From positions 62,001 through 126,000 of the forward strand of contig JAZUPB010000059.1 of NCBI GenBank assembly GCA_045604965.1: a stretch of DNA of 64,000 nucleotides, in the 5' to 3' direction. Below, piece after piece: positions 42,497 through 53,227 of the stretch. The notes under the pieces are model-generated. The model saw only the letters and a list, made by a program, of their open reading frames with translations, did not search any database and was not told the origin of the DNA. The stretch comes from JAISGQ01 sp045604965. Its GTDB lineage: Bacteria > Bacillota > Clostridia > Oscillospirales > Acutalibacteraceae. The translations under genes were made by a program, and so were the position numbers. Numbering within the stretch: the first letter of the stretch is position 1; each line of letters begins with the position of its first letter.

Positions 42497-43073
42497 AAAA
42501 GAGCCCGTCAGCACCGAAATGCTAAATATAGAGCAGCTTGAAACAGAACTTAAAAGAGAAAGAATAAAGATCAGCAACCGAGCGTTGATAACCGGTCTGC
42601 TGTGCGCACTGACAGCGGTAATCGCTTTTGTACTTATCATTGTAAATCTGTTCCCTGTATACAGAATTCACGGATCTTCGATGGAGCCTGCAATAAGTGC
42701 CGGTGACATTGTTATATGCACAAAGGGAGACGGATACGAAGTCGGTGATATTGTTGCACTTGAATTTGACGGAAAGATACTTGTTAAAAGACTCGTTGCA
42801 AAAGGCGGCGACTGGGTGGAGATCGATGAAAACGGCACTCTCTACATAAACGGAGAGGAGAAAAACGAACCGTACGCTAAAAAATCAGAAAACGAAGACA
42901 ATGCAAGTGTTCCGATACAGGTCCCCAAAGGAGAATGGTACATAATGGGAGACAACAGAGATATATCGGGAGACAGCCGACTGTCAGAAGTAGGTACGGT
43001 GGACGACAATCAGATAATCGGAAAAGTGATATTAAGGCTATTTCCTGTAAAGAAAATAGGAAAGATCGGATAG
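42489..43073 (+). CDS. Signal peptidase I of the sortase operon
   Basis: The 194-residue product is an S26 peptidase with one N-terminal membrane helix (about 35-58), catalytic Ser64 in HGSSMEP and Lys100 in LVKRLVAKGGD. The structural GDNRDISGDSR box follows. Type I signal peptidases cut exported precursors at the outer face. A dedicated copy is typical of pilus clusters, where it may process or help assemble the pilin subunits. ATG 42489 overlaps the upstream gene by eight bases. Confidence 0.94.
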   Translation: MSKKEPVSTEMLNIEQLETELKRERIKISNRALITGLLCALTAVIAFVLIIVNLFPVYRIHGSSMEPAISAGDIVICTKGDGYEVGDIVALEFDGKILVKRLVAKGGDWVEIDENGTLYINGEEKNEPYAKKSENEDNASVPIQVPKGEWYIMGDNRDISGDSRLSEVGTVDDNQIIGKVILRLFPVKKIGKIG

Positions 43074-43107
43074 GGAAGAAAGCGAGAGAACGAAAGGACG
43101 TTAGGCT

Positions 43108-46100
43108 ATGGCAAGCAAGGCAATGGAATTGTTTGAACGGATGAACCTTGAGCAGAAGCTGAGGGACAGAAGATTCAGAATGATAACTGCAGGCAGTCTG
43201 GCGGTGCTGCTCATTATGATCAGCATCGTAATAAGACCTGCGTTTACAATGGAGAAAGTTCTCACCTGCACACAGGAAGAGCATACTCACTCAGACAGCT
43301 GCTATGTTATGGAGGATATCCATATCAGTGAGCGTCTCGGCTGCGATGTGAAGATACATTCGCACAATGAGAAGTGTGTTGATGAGAACGGAAATGTGAC
43401 CTGTACAAAAGCTGATTACATTCGACATTCTCACAATGAATACTGCTATAACGGCAGTGGCACTTTGGTGTGTGCTATTACTGAAAACAGCGGAGACAAG
43501 CATACACATACCGACGCCTGCAAAGGTGAAGACGATGTGATTGTATGCGGCCTCCTGGAGGTAACAGGACATAATCACAATGGCAGCTGCGTTGATTCTT
43601 CACTGCCTATTCAGAAGCAGGTTCTCGCCTGCACACAGGCAGAACACAGCCACGTTGATGGCTGCTATACTGTTACCCAAAAGGGCGAAGAGCCTGCTGT
43701 TTCCTCCAGTGATGAAAGCGCGGATCAGGAGGAGAAGATCTCGGACTCAGACAATGATACGTCAGAAAATGCAACGCCGAACGATGAGACTTCCGGTACA
43801 GATGTGAGCACGGAAGAACCTAAGCCCATTATATCCGGCAGTGATGAGGAAAACGAATCTGCAGGCACATCTGAGTCTGTGTCAGAATCTGATGATGTGC
43901 AGAATCAGCCCGATACAGATATGCTTTCTTCCGATACAAATATGAGCCTGATGCTACCGGTTCTTATGATGTCGACAGCTCCTCAGGCTCAGAGCGAAGA
44001 TATGAAAGAGCTCGAGCTCGATGTAACCACCAGATTTACAGTTCCCGGTTACACAACTGATGCGACCCACACCTTTACTCCGCCGTATTCCCACGATTAT
44101 ACCGTTAAATACACCTATTCAAGCGGCTGGAGCAATATAAGGATACTGGACAGCTACGGAAACCAGATAAGAAACGATAGAACTACAAGCACAATAACAG
44201 TTCCTCTTATTGGAGGAGAAACATATACTTTCAGCCTTTATAACGACTATAGTTCAGAGAAAACAGCGACCATTACTGTGTCGCACAATCCTGACAGCGG
44301 ACACGTTTATGAAGGAGACAAGTGTCCCTGCGGAGCGGAGGCTCCCGAACTGAGCGGCACTTGCGACACAAATCTTACCTGGACATACAAAGATAACGTG
44401 CTTACCATCAGCGGCACCGGAGATATGAGCAACTTCTCATCCGGAAATGCTCCCTGGAACAGCATAAAGGACAGCATAAAGACAATAGTGATCGAAGACG
44501 GTGTCAAAAGCATAGGGCAAAATGCGTTCAGAGGCTGTACTGCTCTTAAATCCGTATCGATCCCTGACAGTGTTACTGCAATAAGGAGCAGTGCTTTTTA
44601 TGACTGTAAAGCGCTGGAGTCAATAACTATTCCCGATAGTGTTACCTATTTGGAAAGCAATTTGTTCCGTAATTGTACCTCGCTGAAAAATGTAGATATA
44701 GGCAGTGGCGTTAAATCCATTCCTCAGTATATGTTCTATGGATGCAAATCTCTGGAATCTGTTACAATTCCTGACACGGTTACTTCTATGAGTACAGGCG
44801 TGTTTTATGACTGCACCGCTCTCAAGGATGTGACATTGAGCGATAAACTTACTTCTATTCCTGACAGCACATTCTATAACTGTAAGTCTCTTGAATCAAT
44901 TGACGAACTTATTGACGGCGCAGTTGCTACAATAGGAAGCAGTGCGTTCAGAGGCTGCACATCGATTAAAGATTTAGAGATTCCCGGTAATGTTGCAAAA
45001 ATAAACAGTTATGCTTTCTATGGCTGTACGTCTCTTGAATCTGCAGTTATCCCGAATACCGTAACTTATTTGGGCAGTGGAGTGTTTTATAACTGTACGT
45101 CACTCAAGGATGTAACATTGAGTGAAAATCTGACCAATATCCCATCTGAGACATTCTATAACTGTAAGTCTCTTGAGTCAATCGACGAACTCATCGACGG
45201 AAATGTTACCACGATAGGAAGCAATGCTTTCTATGGCTGTACTTCTCTTACATCTGTTGTTGTTCCCGATAATGTCAAGACGGTCAACAGCTATGCGTTC
45301 AGAAATTGTACGTCCATTGAATCTGCGGTTATTCCGGACAGCGTAACTTCTATGGGTAGCGGCATATTCCATAGTTGCACCTCCCTCAAGGATGTTACAC
45401 TAAGCGAAAAAATAAAGTCTATTCCATCCGAGACTTTCTATGGCTGCACATCTCTTGATTCAATCGATGACCTTATTGACGGAGAGGTAACATCTATAGG
45501 CAACAGCGCATTTTACGGCTGTACCTCCCTTGATTCCATAGAAATTCCGGAAAAAGTAACATCCATAGGTCAAAGTGCATTTTACAACTGTACTTCCCTT
45601 GAATCTATTGATATTCCTGATAACGTGACATCCATAGGTCAAAGTGCCTTCAGAGGATGTACTGCACTTACAGATGTGACATTGAGCGAAAATATCACAT
45701 CTATTCCCAATGAAGCTTTCTATGGTTGTACTTCCCTTGATTCTATTGAAATACCTGACAGAGTAACATCTATAGGCAGCAGTGCGTTTAGCAGCTGTAC
45801 TTCCCTTGAATCCGTTGAGGTTCCTGACAGTGTTATATCTTTAGGAACCAGTGTGTTCAGCAGCTGTACCAGCCTCAAAGAGGCGACATTAAGCGAAAAC
45901 ATTACAAAGGTTCCCGATAATACTTTTTATGGATGTACTTCCCTTGAATCTCTTGATGTTCCCGACGGTGTAACTTCCATTGGTTCCAGAGCGTTCTATA
46001 ACTGTACATCTCTGGATTCTGCGGATATTTCGGAAAATGTAACCAACATCGGTTATCAGGCATTTTATAATTGTGATGGACTGACCGGTGAACTGCGTAT

Positions 46101-49100
46101 AGCAGGAGATATTGAAAAGATCGGATACGAAGCATTTGAGGACTGTGACAATGTAAAATCAGTTGTCGTAGACGGAGATGTAAATACTGTGGAAAGATAT
46201 GTATTCAGCAGTATGAATAATCTCGAAAGCGTGACTATAAACGGTGATATCGGTACGCTCGGATACCGTGCTTTTCAAAGCAACAGCAAGATGAAAGAAC
46301 TCATCATAAACGGTGATGTAGACAAGATAGATTACTCCGTATGCCAAAGCCTTTCAAGCCTCGAGAAAGTCATAATGAATGGCGACGTAAAAACCATTAA
46401 TTACAATGCGTTTTATAACTGTGATAACCTGACAGATGTAAAACTTTCCGATGCCATTGAAAATATTGGTTACGATGCGTTCAGAGACTGCGATGCTCTT
46501 GAAAAGGTCACATTGCCCAAAGCACTTAATACTTTGGGAACAAATGTGTTCTACAGCTGTGATTTGCTGTCCGAAATCACTCTCGACAGTGAAAATCTGG
46601 AAACTGTGCCTGCAAACGTATTTACCGACTGCACTGAACTTGAAAAACTGATCGTTACAAATAATGTTGATGTTGTGACAGAGCAGTTCATTAATAGTCT
46701 TTCCGGAGTCGGAACAGCACTTGATAATGTAGTCTTCCAGGGTGAAAACTACATTACCATAGAAAAAGATATGGGTAAAGGCAATACCATTAAGGCCGGA
46801 AAATATTATGTGGATGCACAGGGTGCACTCTATTCATTCGACAGCGAAAAAGGAACGGCAACGCTTTACCGCGCTCCTGCAGGACTGACGGAATACACGA
46901 TTCCTGAGACTATACCTTCGGAGAACGGTGGTACATACAGTGTTACAGGAGTTGAGGCAAATGCGCTGAAGGGTGCATCGGATCTTGAAAGTCTTGTATT
47001 TGCTGCACCGGAAAAAATAACATATCTGCCTTCCGGCGCCTGCGCAAACTGCCCGACACTCAAAAGCGTAAACGGAAAAACAACTGTTGCCGAAGCGTAC
47101 GACCTGTTTACAAACGAAAACATAACCAAATACGATTACGTGTTCTTTAACACAGGTCTTCTTGACAACGGTCAAAAGACCGATGAAGAACTCTTTATCA
47201 ACGGCGAAAATGACGATAATATTCCTCTTATAAGAATTATTACAGGCAAAAACGAAGGAACCAACAACGAGGAATTCAAAAACACATACACTTACTACAC
47301 CGGTGAAACATCAACGCTTAACATTGCAATAAGCAATGCGAATGCAGGTGATTACGATTCTGTGCGTGTTTATATTGCCTTTGATGAGGACGGAGGACAG
47401 ATGAGCTGGCCGCTGGGAACCCACAGCGTACAGACCGAAAATGGCAAGACATACAACCTTAAAATCGCACAGTCCGATGCTAAAAACGTTTACTACATCG
47501 AGTGCGATCGCATAGATGTGGGCGATACCGTAAGTGCAAACCTTACAATAGGCTATCCCTCACCGAATACAGGCGGAGGAAAGGTTAGAATATGGCCTGT
47601 TGTTCTCGGAAACGGCGAGCGCGATGATATCGCTGACGGTGTAATAGCAGGAGAAAAGTATAACGAAGTCGAGTGGGTCACAAAGGCTGACGACTTTTCT
47701 CTCAGAAAGAGCCACACCAATATCGCCTACAGATATACAGGCCTGTGCGTCGCGTCTAAGGGCGAAGACGATAATGTATACCTTTATAATGTTGCGTATA
47801 CAATATCCAAATCCCGTATTGGAAATACACTTCTCGGAATAGGTAAGGACCATATGAAATCCGTTGATTTTGTAGATGTTCTCAGACTTCCTGAGGGGAT
47901 GTACTGGCGTGAGGATATAGTGGATGCGGTGAGAAACGGAAGCTACACCGTATCTGCATCGGGTACATATTTGTATGTCTATGCTGTAGTCGATGGAGTC
48001 AATATGAAAATATGCGAAATTACAACATCTTCTCAGACTGCAGAATATATCAACAAGTCACTTCGACTGGAAGTAACAGGAGATGAAGACATAGCGATAT
48101 ATTGGAGCTACAGAAACAACAGTGTTGACAGCACCGAAATGAACAATATAACGGCTACCATCAGATTTGTTAACGGAAAAACAGTGTCTCATTCTGAATA
48201 CGGATATACATATACAGATTATCAGTCCTATATCTGTATAGATAAAAATCATCTTGAGGAAAAGCTGACATTGCACAACGATGTTGACACTATACAGCAT
48301 TTCTGTTATTCGGTGGACCAGACTGACCACGCTGAAGTTGAAAGAATTATTGATGCAGGCAAGGCAGACTTTGTCCCAACCAAGCGATGCACATATTATT
48401 CCAGCAATTGGGGAGACAGGTTCGAATATGCTGTTGGAATATCAAATCCCTATGCTCACGATTATCCCGGTATTTTTAAAATGTCCGATCCTCTTGCAGA
48501 CGAGTATTACATCAGACCTGAAAATATGCAGAGAATGTTTGATGAAGCGGTGGAGGCGAAGGACAGAATAAAGAGCCTTACGATCACCATAGACAAGGCG
48601 ACGCTGTGCAATGATACTGCGGCAGCCTATACTCCCGGTGCAACTGTAGTCGGTACTGACGGAAGCACCCATACTCTCGTTCAGAACAATACCGGCATAG
48701 GAACAAACTACAACGGTTGCGAGGGCAGCGATCCTGGAGAGTACACTACCGATGCAACCCTGGTAATAAAATGTACTACAGAAGACGGAAAGCAGGTTCT
48801 GACCTATAACGGTGTTTCCTATGATGCGTCGAACATAGCCACAATACTTGAGGCGCTTGGCTATGTGGTTACAAGGAATGCACAGTACACCGTCGATTGG
48901 GAATTAGCGGATAACTTTATCCTTGAGAGTGGCGAGACATATGAACGCAATATTTACGCTCACATAAAGGATACATTTATGCTCATTTCCGACGATACGC
49001 CGATAAATGCGCCGTATAACAGTATAAGCATTCCTCAAAATAGACTATATGTAAAATATATGCTTGACGGTAATGAGACAGAAAAAAGTGCGCGTTATGA

Positions 49101-52100
49101 TTCTCATACTCCCAACAGAGATTTCTATCTCAATAAAGATTATGCGATAAACGGTGTGGCAAATGCAGATGTTGCCGAGGTAGGTGACATTATTGACTAC
49201 ACGCTGACAGTGCAGCACAGAGGATACAGCAATTCCTACAGTATACTGCCTCTTACCGACCATATGATAGGCGGACAGGTTATGCTCGTGCCTGCAGAAG
49301 GCAATGCTCATCTTGCAGAAACTTACGGACTGACGACTGTTGATGTCAACGGAGAAAGCTATTATCCCATCAATAAGGTCGGAACATACAAGAGTGTTAA
49401 GGTTGACGGACGAATTGCTGATAGTATTACAGTAACACAGATGAGCGGCGGCGGATTTGACACCCTCATCAGATGGTATATGACAGACATAGTAAACTAT
49501 ACCACAAAATATATAGGCTATAAGGCAATGGTTGATCCTGCTGTCACAGGTGTCACCGCAATGCAGTTCAGCCTCGACAATGAGACCTGGCTCAACGACC
49601 ACCAGTCACACAGACTGTATGACACTATAGGCAATGACGGCTATTCCATAACAGGAACACAGATAGCCTTCAGCAAGTATATTGTTACCGACAAGGGCGC
49701 AACACCCGACGAAGATGCACTTGCTATCTACAGCAGATTTGATGAGGGACAGCCCACAACATACAGACTGTCGCTTACAAACCTTTCCGATGAAGGTGTT
49801 GTAAATATCAACGGAAAATATATTTACGATTCCCTTCCCAAAACACGCCACGAGGTTTACAAATGGTCTAAAGATAATATCAGAATGACCTTTGTTCCTG
49901 CAAAGGAAGGAGACTTCTCCTTTACCTTTGAAGGCGGTTCTATCGACAGCGCCTGGTATATCGATTCAACACCTCCTCAGTGGACAGGTGTTGGAGAAGA
50001 TGAGGATCAGCAGTATATCCGTTGGAGCGATGACTTTACCATTCACCTCAAGGGAACGGTTTATATCTATGTGACCATAGATATGCCTGAGGGAGCAGAA
50101 TGGATAGACAACGCTATCAAGTACCGTGAAACAGTGCTTGAAAACTCCTTCTATGTATATGAGAGCAAGGCCACCGTTACCCACGACCTCGCTATCATCG
50201 CAGAAGCGTATCTTCAGAAGGGCGTTAAGAATACAGGCGTAAATATGTATTCGAGCAACATCACCGAGCACACATATGAAGATGCGAGATTGCATTACAT
50301 CAATACAGGATCAAAAAAGGAGTATGTAAATTACTATATTTCACTTTATAACGGCGGACATACAAGACTGTACTTAAATCCCATTCAGGATTATCTGCCA
50401 AAAGGATTTACGTATTACAGTAATAAGAGTCCTTCCACATCCTACTCCACATGGCTAACACTGTATGACTCTCAGGGAAACAAACTGTCTCCTGTATGGA
50501 AGAGTGCGAATGTGTCGGCCGCAAGCTCCGGAAGAAATATCACATTTACTTTATCCAATACATCGACGTCTCATAACCTCAACTATGATCCGTACTATGA
50601 TAAGTACTATTTGGCGCCCAACGAAGCGGTCATCATCGTCTATTATGCTAATGTAGGTAAAAAAGGCACAACAGATGAGATCGCGACAAACTATGCGGCA
50701 ATGCCATACTTTGATTATCTGGGTCAAGGAGTTGAAAAGACTGACGTAAGTATGGTAAGCAGTAACAGCTACAACCAGATACTCAATGACGGCACTTGTA
50801 ATGTTACCGATACAGGTTATGCAGGCAGCATAGGTATGACAGGCGGCAGTGTTGGTACTCAGTGGCTGGAATCTCACGTTTCGCTCACTCCCGGCGCTAT
50901 TGTTCCAGGTATTACCAAATGGGTCGATAAAATTACCCGAACAAACGGCGAAGTCAGCACGAGCAAGGAGACTGCAGGCTCAGAGGATACCGTAACCTGG
51001 ACGGTCAAACAGACCAATACAGGATCGGATAACATTTCACATTACACCTTTACAGATGTAATGAATGGAGACTACGGCTTTATTGGAGATGTCCTTTTTG
51101 GAAGGAGCTTTGAAAAGTATAACGGCTATAACTACGGAAGTTATAGTGCGACAAAGCTGTTTACCATTATTCGAGATGAAGAAGATCTTGACAATATCAC
51201 CATCGAATACTATACCGGTTCCAGCCTGAATACGGCGACGGTTGACCTGGTGCGCGGCGGTGATGCGGTACCTATAAAGCTGTTCCTTAATGCAAATTCA
51301 GGAAGCTATTATACAAATTACGGCACTGCAAATATAAGCGTGAGAATCTACGTTGATGAGAACAATAATGAGGTTCTTGTTATAGAGATGATCTCAGATA
51401 TATTGGATATACCTGCTTACGGAAGTGTAAACTTCAAGCTTTCCACAAAGAACTTTGGTACCTGGGAAAATAAGGTTTACTATAACAACGCATATCTTAC
51501 ACCTCTTGATCAGGGGTACGATTCCGATATGGTCAGCCAGGGTAACCACCTGCTCTTCGGAGACGCTCAGATGCCTACCGTTCGAAATGCAGCACAGATC
51601 ACAGCTGCATACGGTTACGTTACAACTTCTGAAAAGCGTATCCGTGAGATCGGAAACGAAACAAACTGTGCATCATCAAAGGACGAGAAAAACTGGATAT
51701 TCCTTGATGAGCACAAGGATACATTCCGATACACCAATATCGTCAATAATGTAACCGGAAAACCGCTTTCGAAGTTCATTATGATCGATAACCTTCCCCA
51801 GATTGGAGACCACGAGACTTTTGCGGCAACCGAGCCTCGCTACAGTGCATTCAAGGTAGAACTGACCTCCAGCCCCAACTTTGAGGTTTATATGCTTGTA
51901 GAAGGAAACAAGACGACTCTCACAGCCGATCAGTATGAGATTATGTTCTCTGACCGAACCGAGTTTGCCGGAAAAGACTGGGATGACTCCAGTGATACAG
52001 GCTGGTATACATCGCCCAAGAATAGCACTCGCTCTTTCAGAATTTCGATATATGATGACACAGGACTGGTAATACCCGATCAGGCAGCTATCTGTGTTGA

Positions 52101-53205
52101 ATATAACGGAAAAATTATTATGGCGGATGACTACGCAAACGATGAAGTTACCACCGATCCCGTTGAGGGAACTATCGCCTGGAACAGCTTCGGTTATCAC
52201 TACAAGGTGTTGGGCGAAAGACTGTCCCTTGAGGCAGCACCGCTGAAGGTCGGTATCTGCGTAAAGTACATACCCATTATTCAAAAGAAATTGATTTATC
52301 CCGACGGAGATGAATTTATTGCATCTGAGGATGAGTCTTTCAGATACCTTATCTATACAGGAAATGCATTAAGCAATCTTTCCGATAAGACTGAAGCACA
52401 GATCGGTGAACTGCTTAAGAAAAACAACCGAAAGGCAATACTTGTCACTCTCGATGTCAAGGCAGGTCAGAGTGCCAGTGAGGCGCTGGAGCTTTCAGAT
52501 GTACGGGCAGTGCAGTATGACAGTACAGACGGAACCTGGAAGGATGCAGGTGAATGGAGATTCATAGACGGTGACAGCTACAATGTAATTGAGCTTGTAG
52601 ATAAAGACAGTATATTCGGATTCAAGTCTATCGAGTCTTCACCGACGAATGGATATAACTTTACATTTGACGGTATGAAACTTCTGAAGATCAAAGCTGT
52701 CAATGTGCGTAAATCCTGGAATGTCCGCATAAACAAGGTAGATGCAGCGGAAAGCAAGCCTCTCGCAGGTGCTTATTTCGGAATCTACACTCTTATCGAG
52801 AGAGAAGCGATATCCGATGCGGAATACGAAGCTCTTGATCTGAAGAAAAAACCTGCAAAGCTTATAAATTACGACGGCAAGATGTGGATGCTCTCCAAGG
52901 TGCGTGAAAGTGACGCCAGCGGAACAGCGCTGTTTGATGGTCTTGTAGAAGACAGCTACATTGTCACCGAACTTCAGGCACCGGGCGGCTACAAGCTCGA
53001 AAAGGATATTTATAAGTTTAATCTGACGGATTGCGATGAAACGTTCAATATATCCAAGAAGGTCGTAAACGATGCGGACTATGAGCTGCCCAAGACAGGC
53101 ACAAAGGAAGCATCGAATATGATGCTGTGGGGTAATGTGCTTATGCTCATAGCATTTGCTATCCTCGCGGTGAAGAAGAACTTCCTCAAACAGGAGCAGA
53201 ACTGA
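43108..53205 (+). CDS. 3365-residue LPKTG surface protein with His/Cys repeats and BspA-type LRRs
   Basis: Order of parts: an N-terminal export helix (about 25-45); six His-x-His...Cys motifs (about 54-188); a Ser/Glu/Asp linker (about 195-286); leucine-rich repeats of the LRR_5/BspA type (about 461-1208); a very long set of beta-sandwich segments (about 1370-3190), some with DUF11-like phrases such as YTLTVQHRG and VTWTVKQTNTG; a SpaA/Cna-B domain (about 3198-3315, ending ELQAPGGYKL); LPKTG at 3327-3331, a hydrophobic helix and a charged tail. BspA LRR proteins bind host or cell surfaces. Being followed by a class C sortase and a pilin-like gene, it could be a tip adhesin. AAAGGA lies nine bases before the ATG. 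No frameshift is seen. Confidence 0.93.
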   Translation: MASKAMELFERMNLEQKLRDRRFRMITAGSLAVLLIMISIVIRPAFTMEKVLTCTQEEHTHSDSCYVMEDIHISERLGCDVKIHSHNEKCVDENGNVTCTKADYIRHSHNEYCYNGSGTLVCAITENSGDKHTHTDACKGEDDVIVCGLLEVTGHNHNGSCVDSSLPIQKQVLACTQAEHSHVDGCYTVTQKGEEPAVSSSDESADQEEKISDSDNDTSENATPNDETSGTDVSTEEPKPIISGSDEENESAGTSESVSESDDVQNQPDTDMLSSDTNMSLMLPVLMMSTAPQAQSEDMKELELDVTTRFTVPGYTTDATHTFTPPYSHDYTVKYTYSSGWSNIRILDSYGNQIRNDRTTSTITVPLIGGETYTFSLYNDYSSEKTATITVSHNPDSGHVYEGDKCPCGAEAPELSGTCDTNLTWTYKDNVLTISGTGDMSNFSSGNAPWNSIKDSIKTIVIEDGVKSIGQNAFRGCTALKSVSIPDSVTAIRSSAFYDCKALESITIPDSVTYLESNLFRNCTSLKNVDIGSGVKSIPQYMFYGCKSLESVTIPDTVTSMSTGVFYDCTALKDVTLSDKLTSIPDSTFYNCKSLESIDELIDGAVATIGSSAFRGCTSIKDLEIPGNVAKINSYAFYGCTSLESAVIPNTVTYLGSGVFYNCTSLKDVTLSENLTNIPSETFYNCKSLESIDELIDGNVTTIGSNAFYGCTSLTSVVVPDNVKTVNSYAFRNCTSIESAVIPDSVTSMGSGIFHSCTSLKDVTLSEKIKSIPSETFYGCTSLDSIDDLIDGEVTSIGNSAFYGCTSLDSIEIPEKVTSIGQSAFYNCTSLESIDIPDNVTSIGQSAFRGCTALTDVTLSENITSIPNEAFYGCTSLDSIEIPDRVTSIGSSAFSSCTSLESVEVPDSVISLGTSVFSSCTSLKEATLSENITKVPDNTFYGCTSLESLDVPDGVTSIGSRAFYNCTSLDSADISENVTNIGYQAFYNCDGLTGELRIAGDIEKIGYEAFEDCDNVKSVVVDGDVNTVERYVFSSMNNLESVTINGDIGTLGYRAFQSNSKMKELIINGDVDKIDYSVCQSLSSLEKVIMNGDVKTINYNAFYNCDNLTDVKLSDAIENIGYDAFRDCDALEKVTLPKALNTLGTNVFYSCDLLSEITLDSENLETVPANVFTDCTELEKLIVTNNVDVVTEQFINSLSGVGTALDNVVFQGENYITIEKDMGKGNTIKAGKYYVDAQGALYSFDSEKGTATLYRAPAGLTEYTIPETIPSENGGTYSVTGVEANALKGASDLESLVFAAPEKITYLPSGACANCPTLKSVNGKTTVAEAYDLFTNENITKYDYVFFNTGLLDNGQKTDEELFINGENDDNIPLIRIITGKNEGTNNEEFKNTYTYYTGETSTLNIAISNANAGDYDSVRVYIAFDEDGGQMSWPLGTHSVQTENGKTYNLKIAQSDAKNVYYIECDRIDVGDTVSANLTIGYPSPNTGGGKVRIWPVVLGNGERDDIADGVIAGEKYNEVEWVTKADDFSLRKSHTNIAYRYTGLCVASKGEDDNVYLYNVAYTISKSRIGNTLLGIGKDHMKSVDFVDVLRLPEGMYWREDIVDAVRNGSYTVSASGTYLYVYAVVDGVNMKICEITTSSQTAEYINKSLRLEVTGDEDIAIYWSYRNNSVDSTEMNNITATIRFVNGKTVSHSEYGYTYTDYQSYICIDKNHLEEKLTLHNDVDTIQHFCYSVDQTDHAEVERIIDAGKADFVPTKRCTYYSSNWGDRFEYAVGISNPYAHDYPGIFKMSDPLADEYYIRPENMQRMFDEAVEAKDRIKSLTITIDKATLCNDTAAAYTPGATVVGTDGSTHTLVQNNTGIGTNYNGCEGSDPGEYTTDATLVIKCTTEDGKQVLTYNGVSYDASNIATILEALGYVVTRNAQYTVDWELADNFILESGETYERNIYAHIKDTFMLISDDTPINAPYNSISIPQNRLYVKYMLDGNETEKSARYDSHTPNRDFYLNKDYAINGVANADVAEVGDIIDYTLTVQHRGYSNSYSILPLTDHMIGGQVMLVPAEGNAHLAETYGLTTVDVNGESYYPINKVGTYKSVKVDGRIADSITVTQMSGGGFDTLIRWYMTDIVNYTTKYIGYKAMVDPAVTGVTAMQFSLDNETWLNDHQSHRLYDTIGNDGYSITGTQIAFSKYIVTDKGATPDEDALAIYSRFDEGQPTTYRLSLTNLSDEGVVNINGKYIYDSLPKTRHEVYKWSKDNIRMTFVPAKEGDFSFTFEGGSIDSAWYIDSTPPQWTGVGEDEDQQYIRWSDDFTIHLKGTVYIYVTIDMPEGAEWIDNAIKYRETVLENSFYVYESKATVTHDLAIIAEAYLQKGVKNTGVNMYSSNITEHTYEDARLHYINTGSKKEYVNYYISLYNGGHTRLYLNPIQDYLPKGFTYYSNKSPSTSYSTWLTLYDSQGNKLSPVWKSANVSAASSGRNITFTLSNTSTSHNLNYDPYYDKYYLAPNEAVIIVYYANVGKKGTTDEIATNYAAMPYFDYLGQGVEKTDVSMVSSNSYNQILNDGTCNVTDTGYAGSIGMTGGSVGTQWLESHVSLTPGAIVPGITKWVDKITRTNGEVSTSKETAGSEDTVTWTVKQTNTGSDNISHYTFTDVMNGDYGFIGDVLFGRSFEKYNGYNYGSYSATKLFTIIRDEEDLDNITIEYYTGSSLNTATVDLVRGGDAVPIKLFLNANSGSYYTNYGTANISVRIYVDENNNEVLVIEMISDILDIPAYGSVNFKLSTKNFGTWENKVYYNNAYLTPLDQGYDSDMVSQGNHLLFGDAQMPTVRNAAQITAAYGYVTTSEKRIREIGNETNCASSKDEKNWIFLDEHKDTFRYTNIVNNVTGKPLSKFIMIDNLPQIGDHETFAATEPRYSAFKVELTSSPNFEVYMLVEGNKTTLTADQYEIMFSDRTEFAGKDWDDSSDTGWYTSPKNSTRSFRISIYDDTGLVIPDQAAICVEYNGKIIMADDYANDEVTTDPVEGTIAWNSFGYHYKVLGERLSLEAAPLKVGICVKYIPIIQKKLIYPDGDEFIASEDESFRYLIYTGNALSNLSDKTEAQIGELLKKNNRKAILVTLDVKAGQSASEALELSDVRAVQYDSTDGTWKDAGEWRFIDGDSYNVIELVDKDSIFGFKSIESSPTNGYNFTFDGMKLLKIKAVNVRKSWNVRINKVDAAESKPLAGAYFGIYTLIEREAISDAEYEALDLKKKPAKLINYDGKMWMLSKVRESDASGTALFDGLVEDSYIVTELQAPGGYKLEKDIYKFNLTDCDETFNISKKVVNDADYELPKTGTKEASNMMLWGNVLMLIAFAILAVKKNFLKQEQN
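44490..46690 (+). repeat. BspA-type leucine-rich repeat array
   Basis: About 30 units of roughly 23 residues with the core SIGxxAFYxCTSLxSIxIPDxVT. Blocks of units recur with near identity: DELIDG and LSENLT/LSEKIT variants appear every three to four units in the first half, so the array grew by block duplication. The last units (about 46060-46690) are more diverged. Confidence 0.88.
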
Positions 53206-53227
53206 TTGTTTTCTGCAGGTGAGAAAA

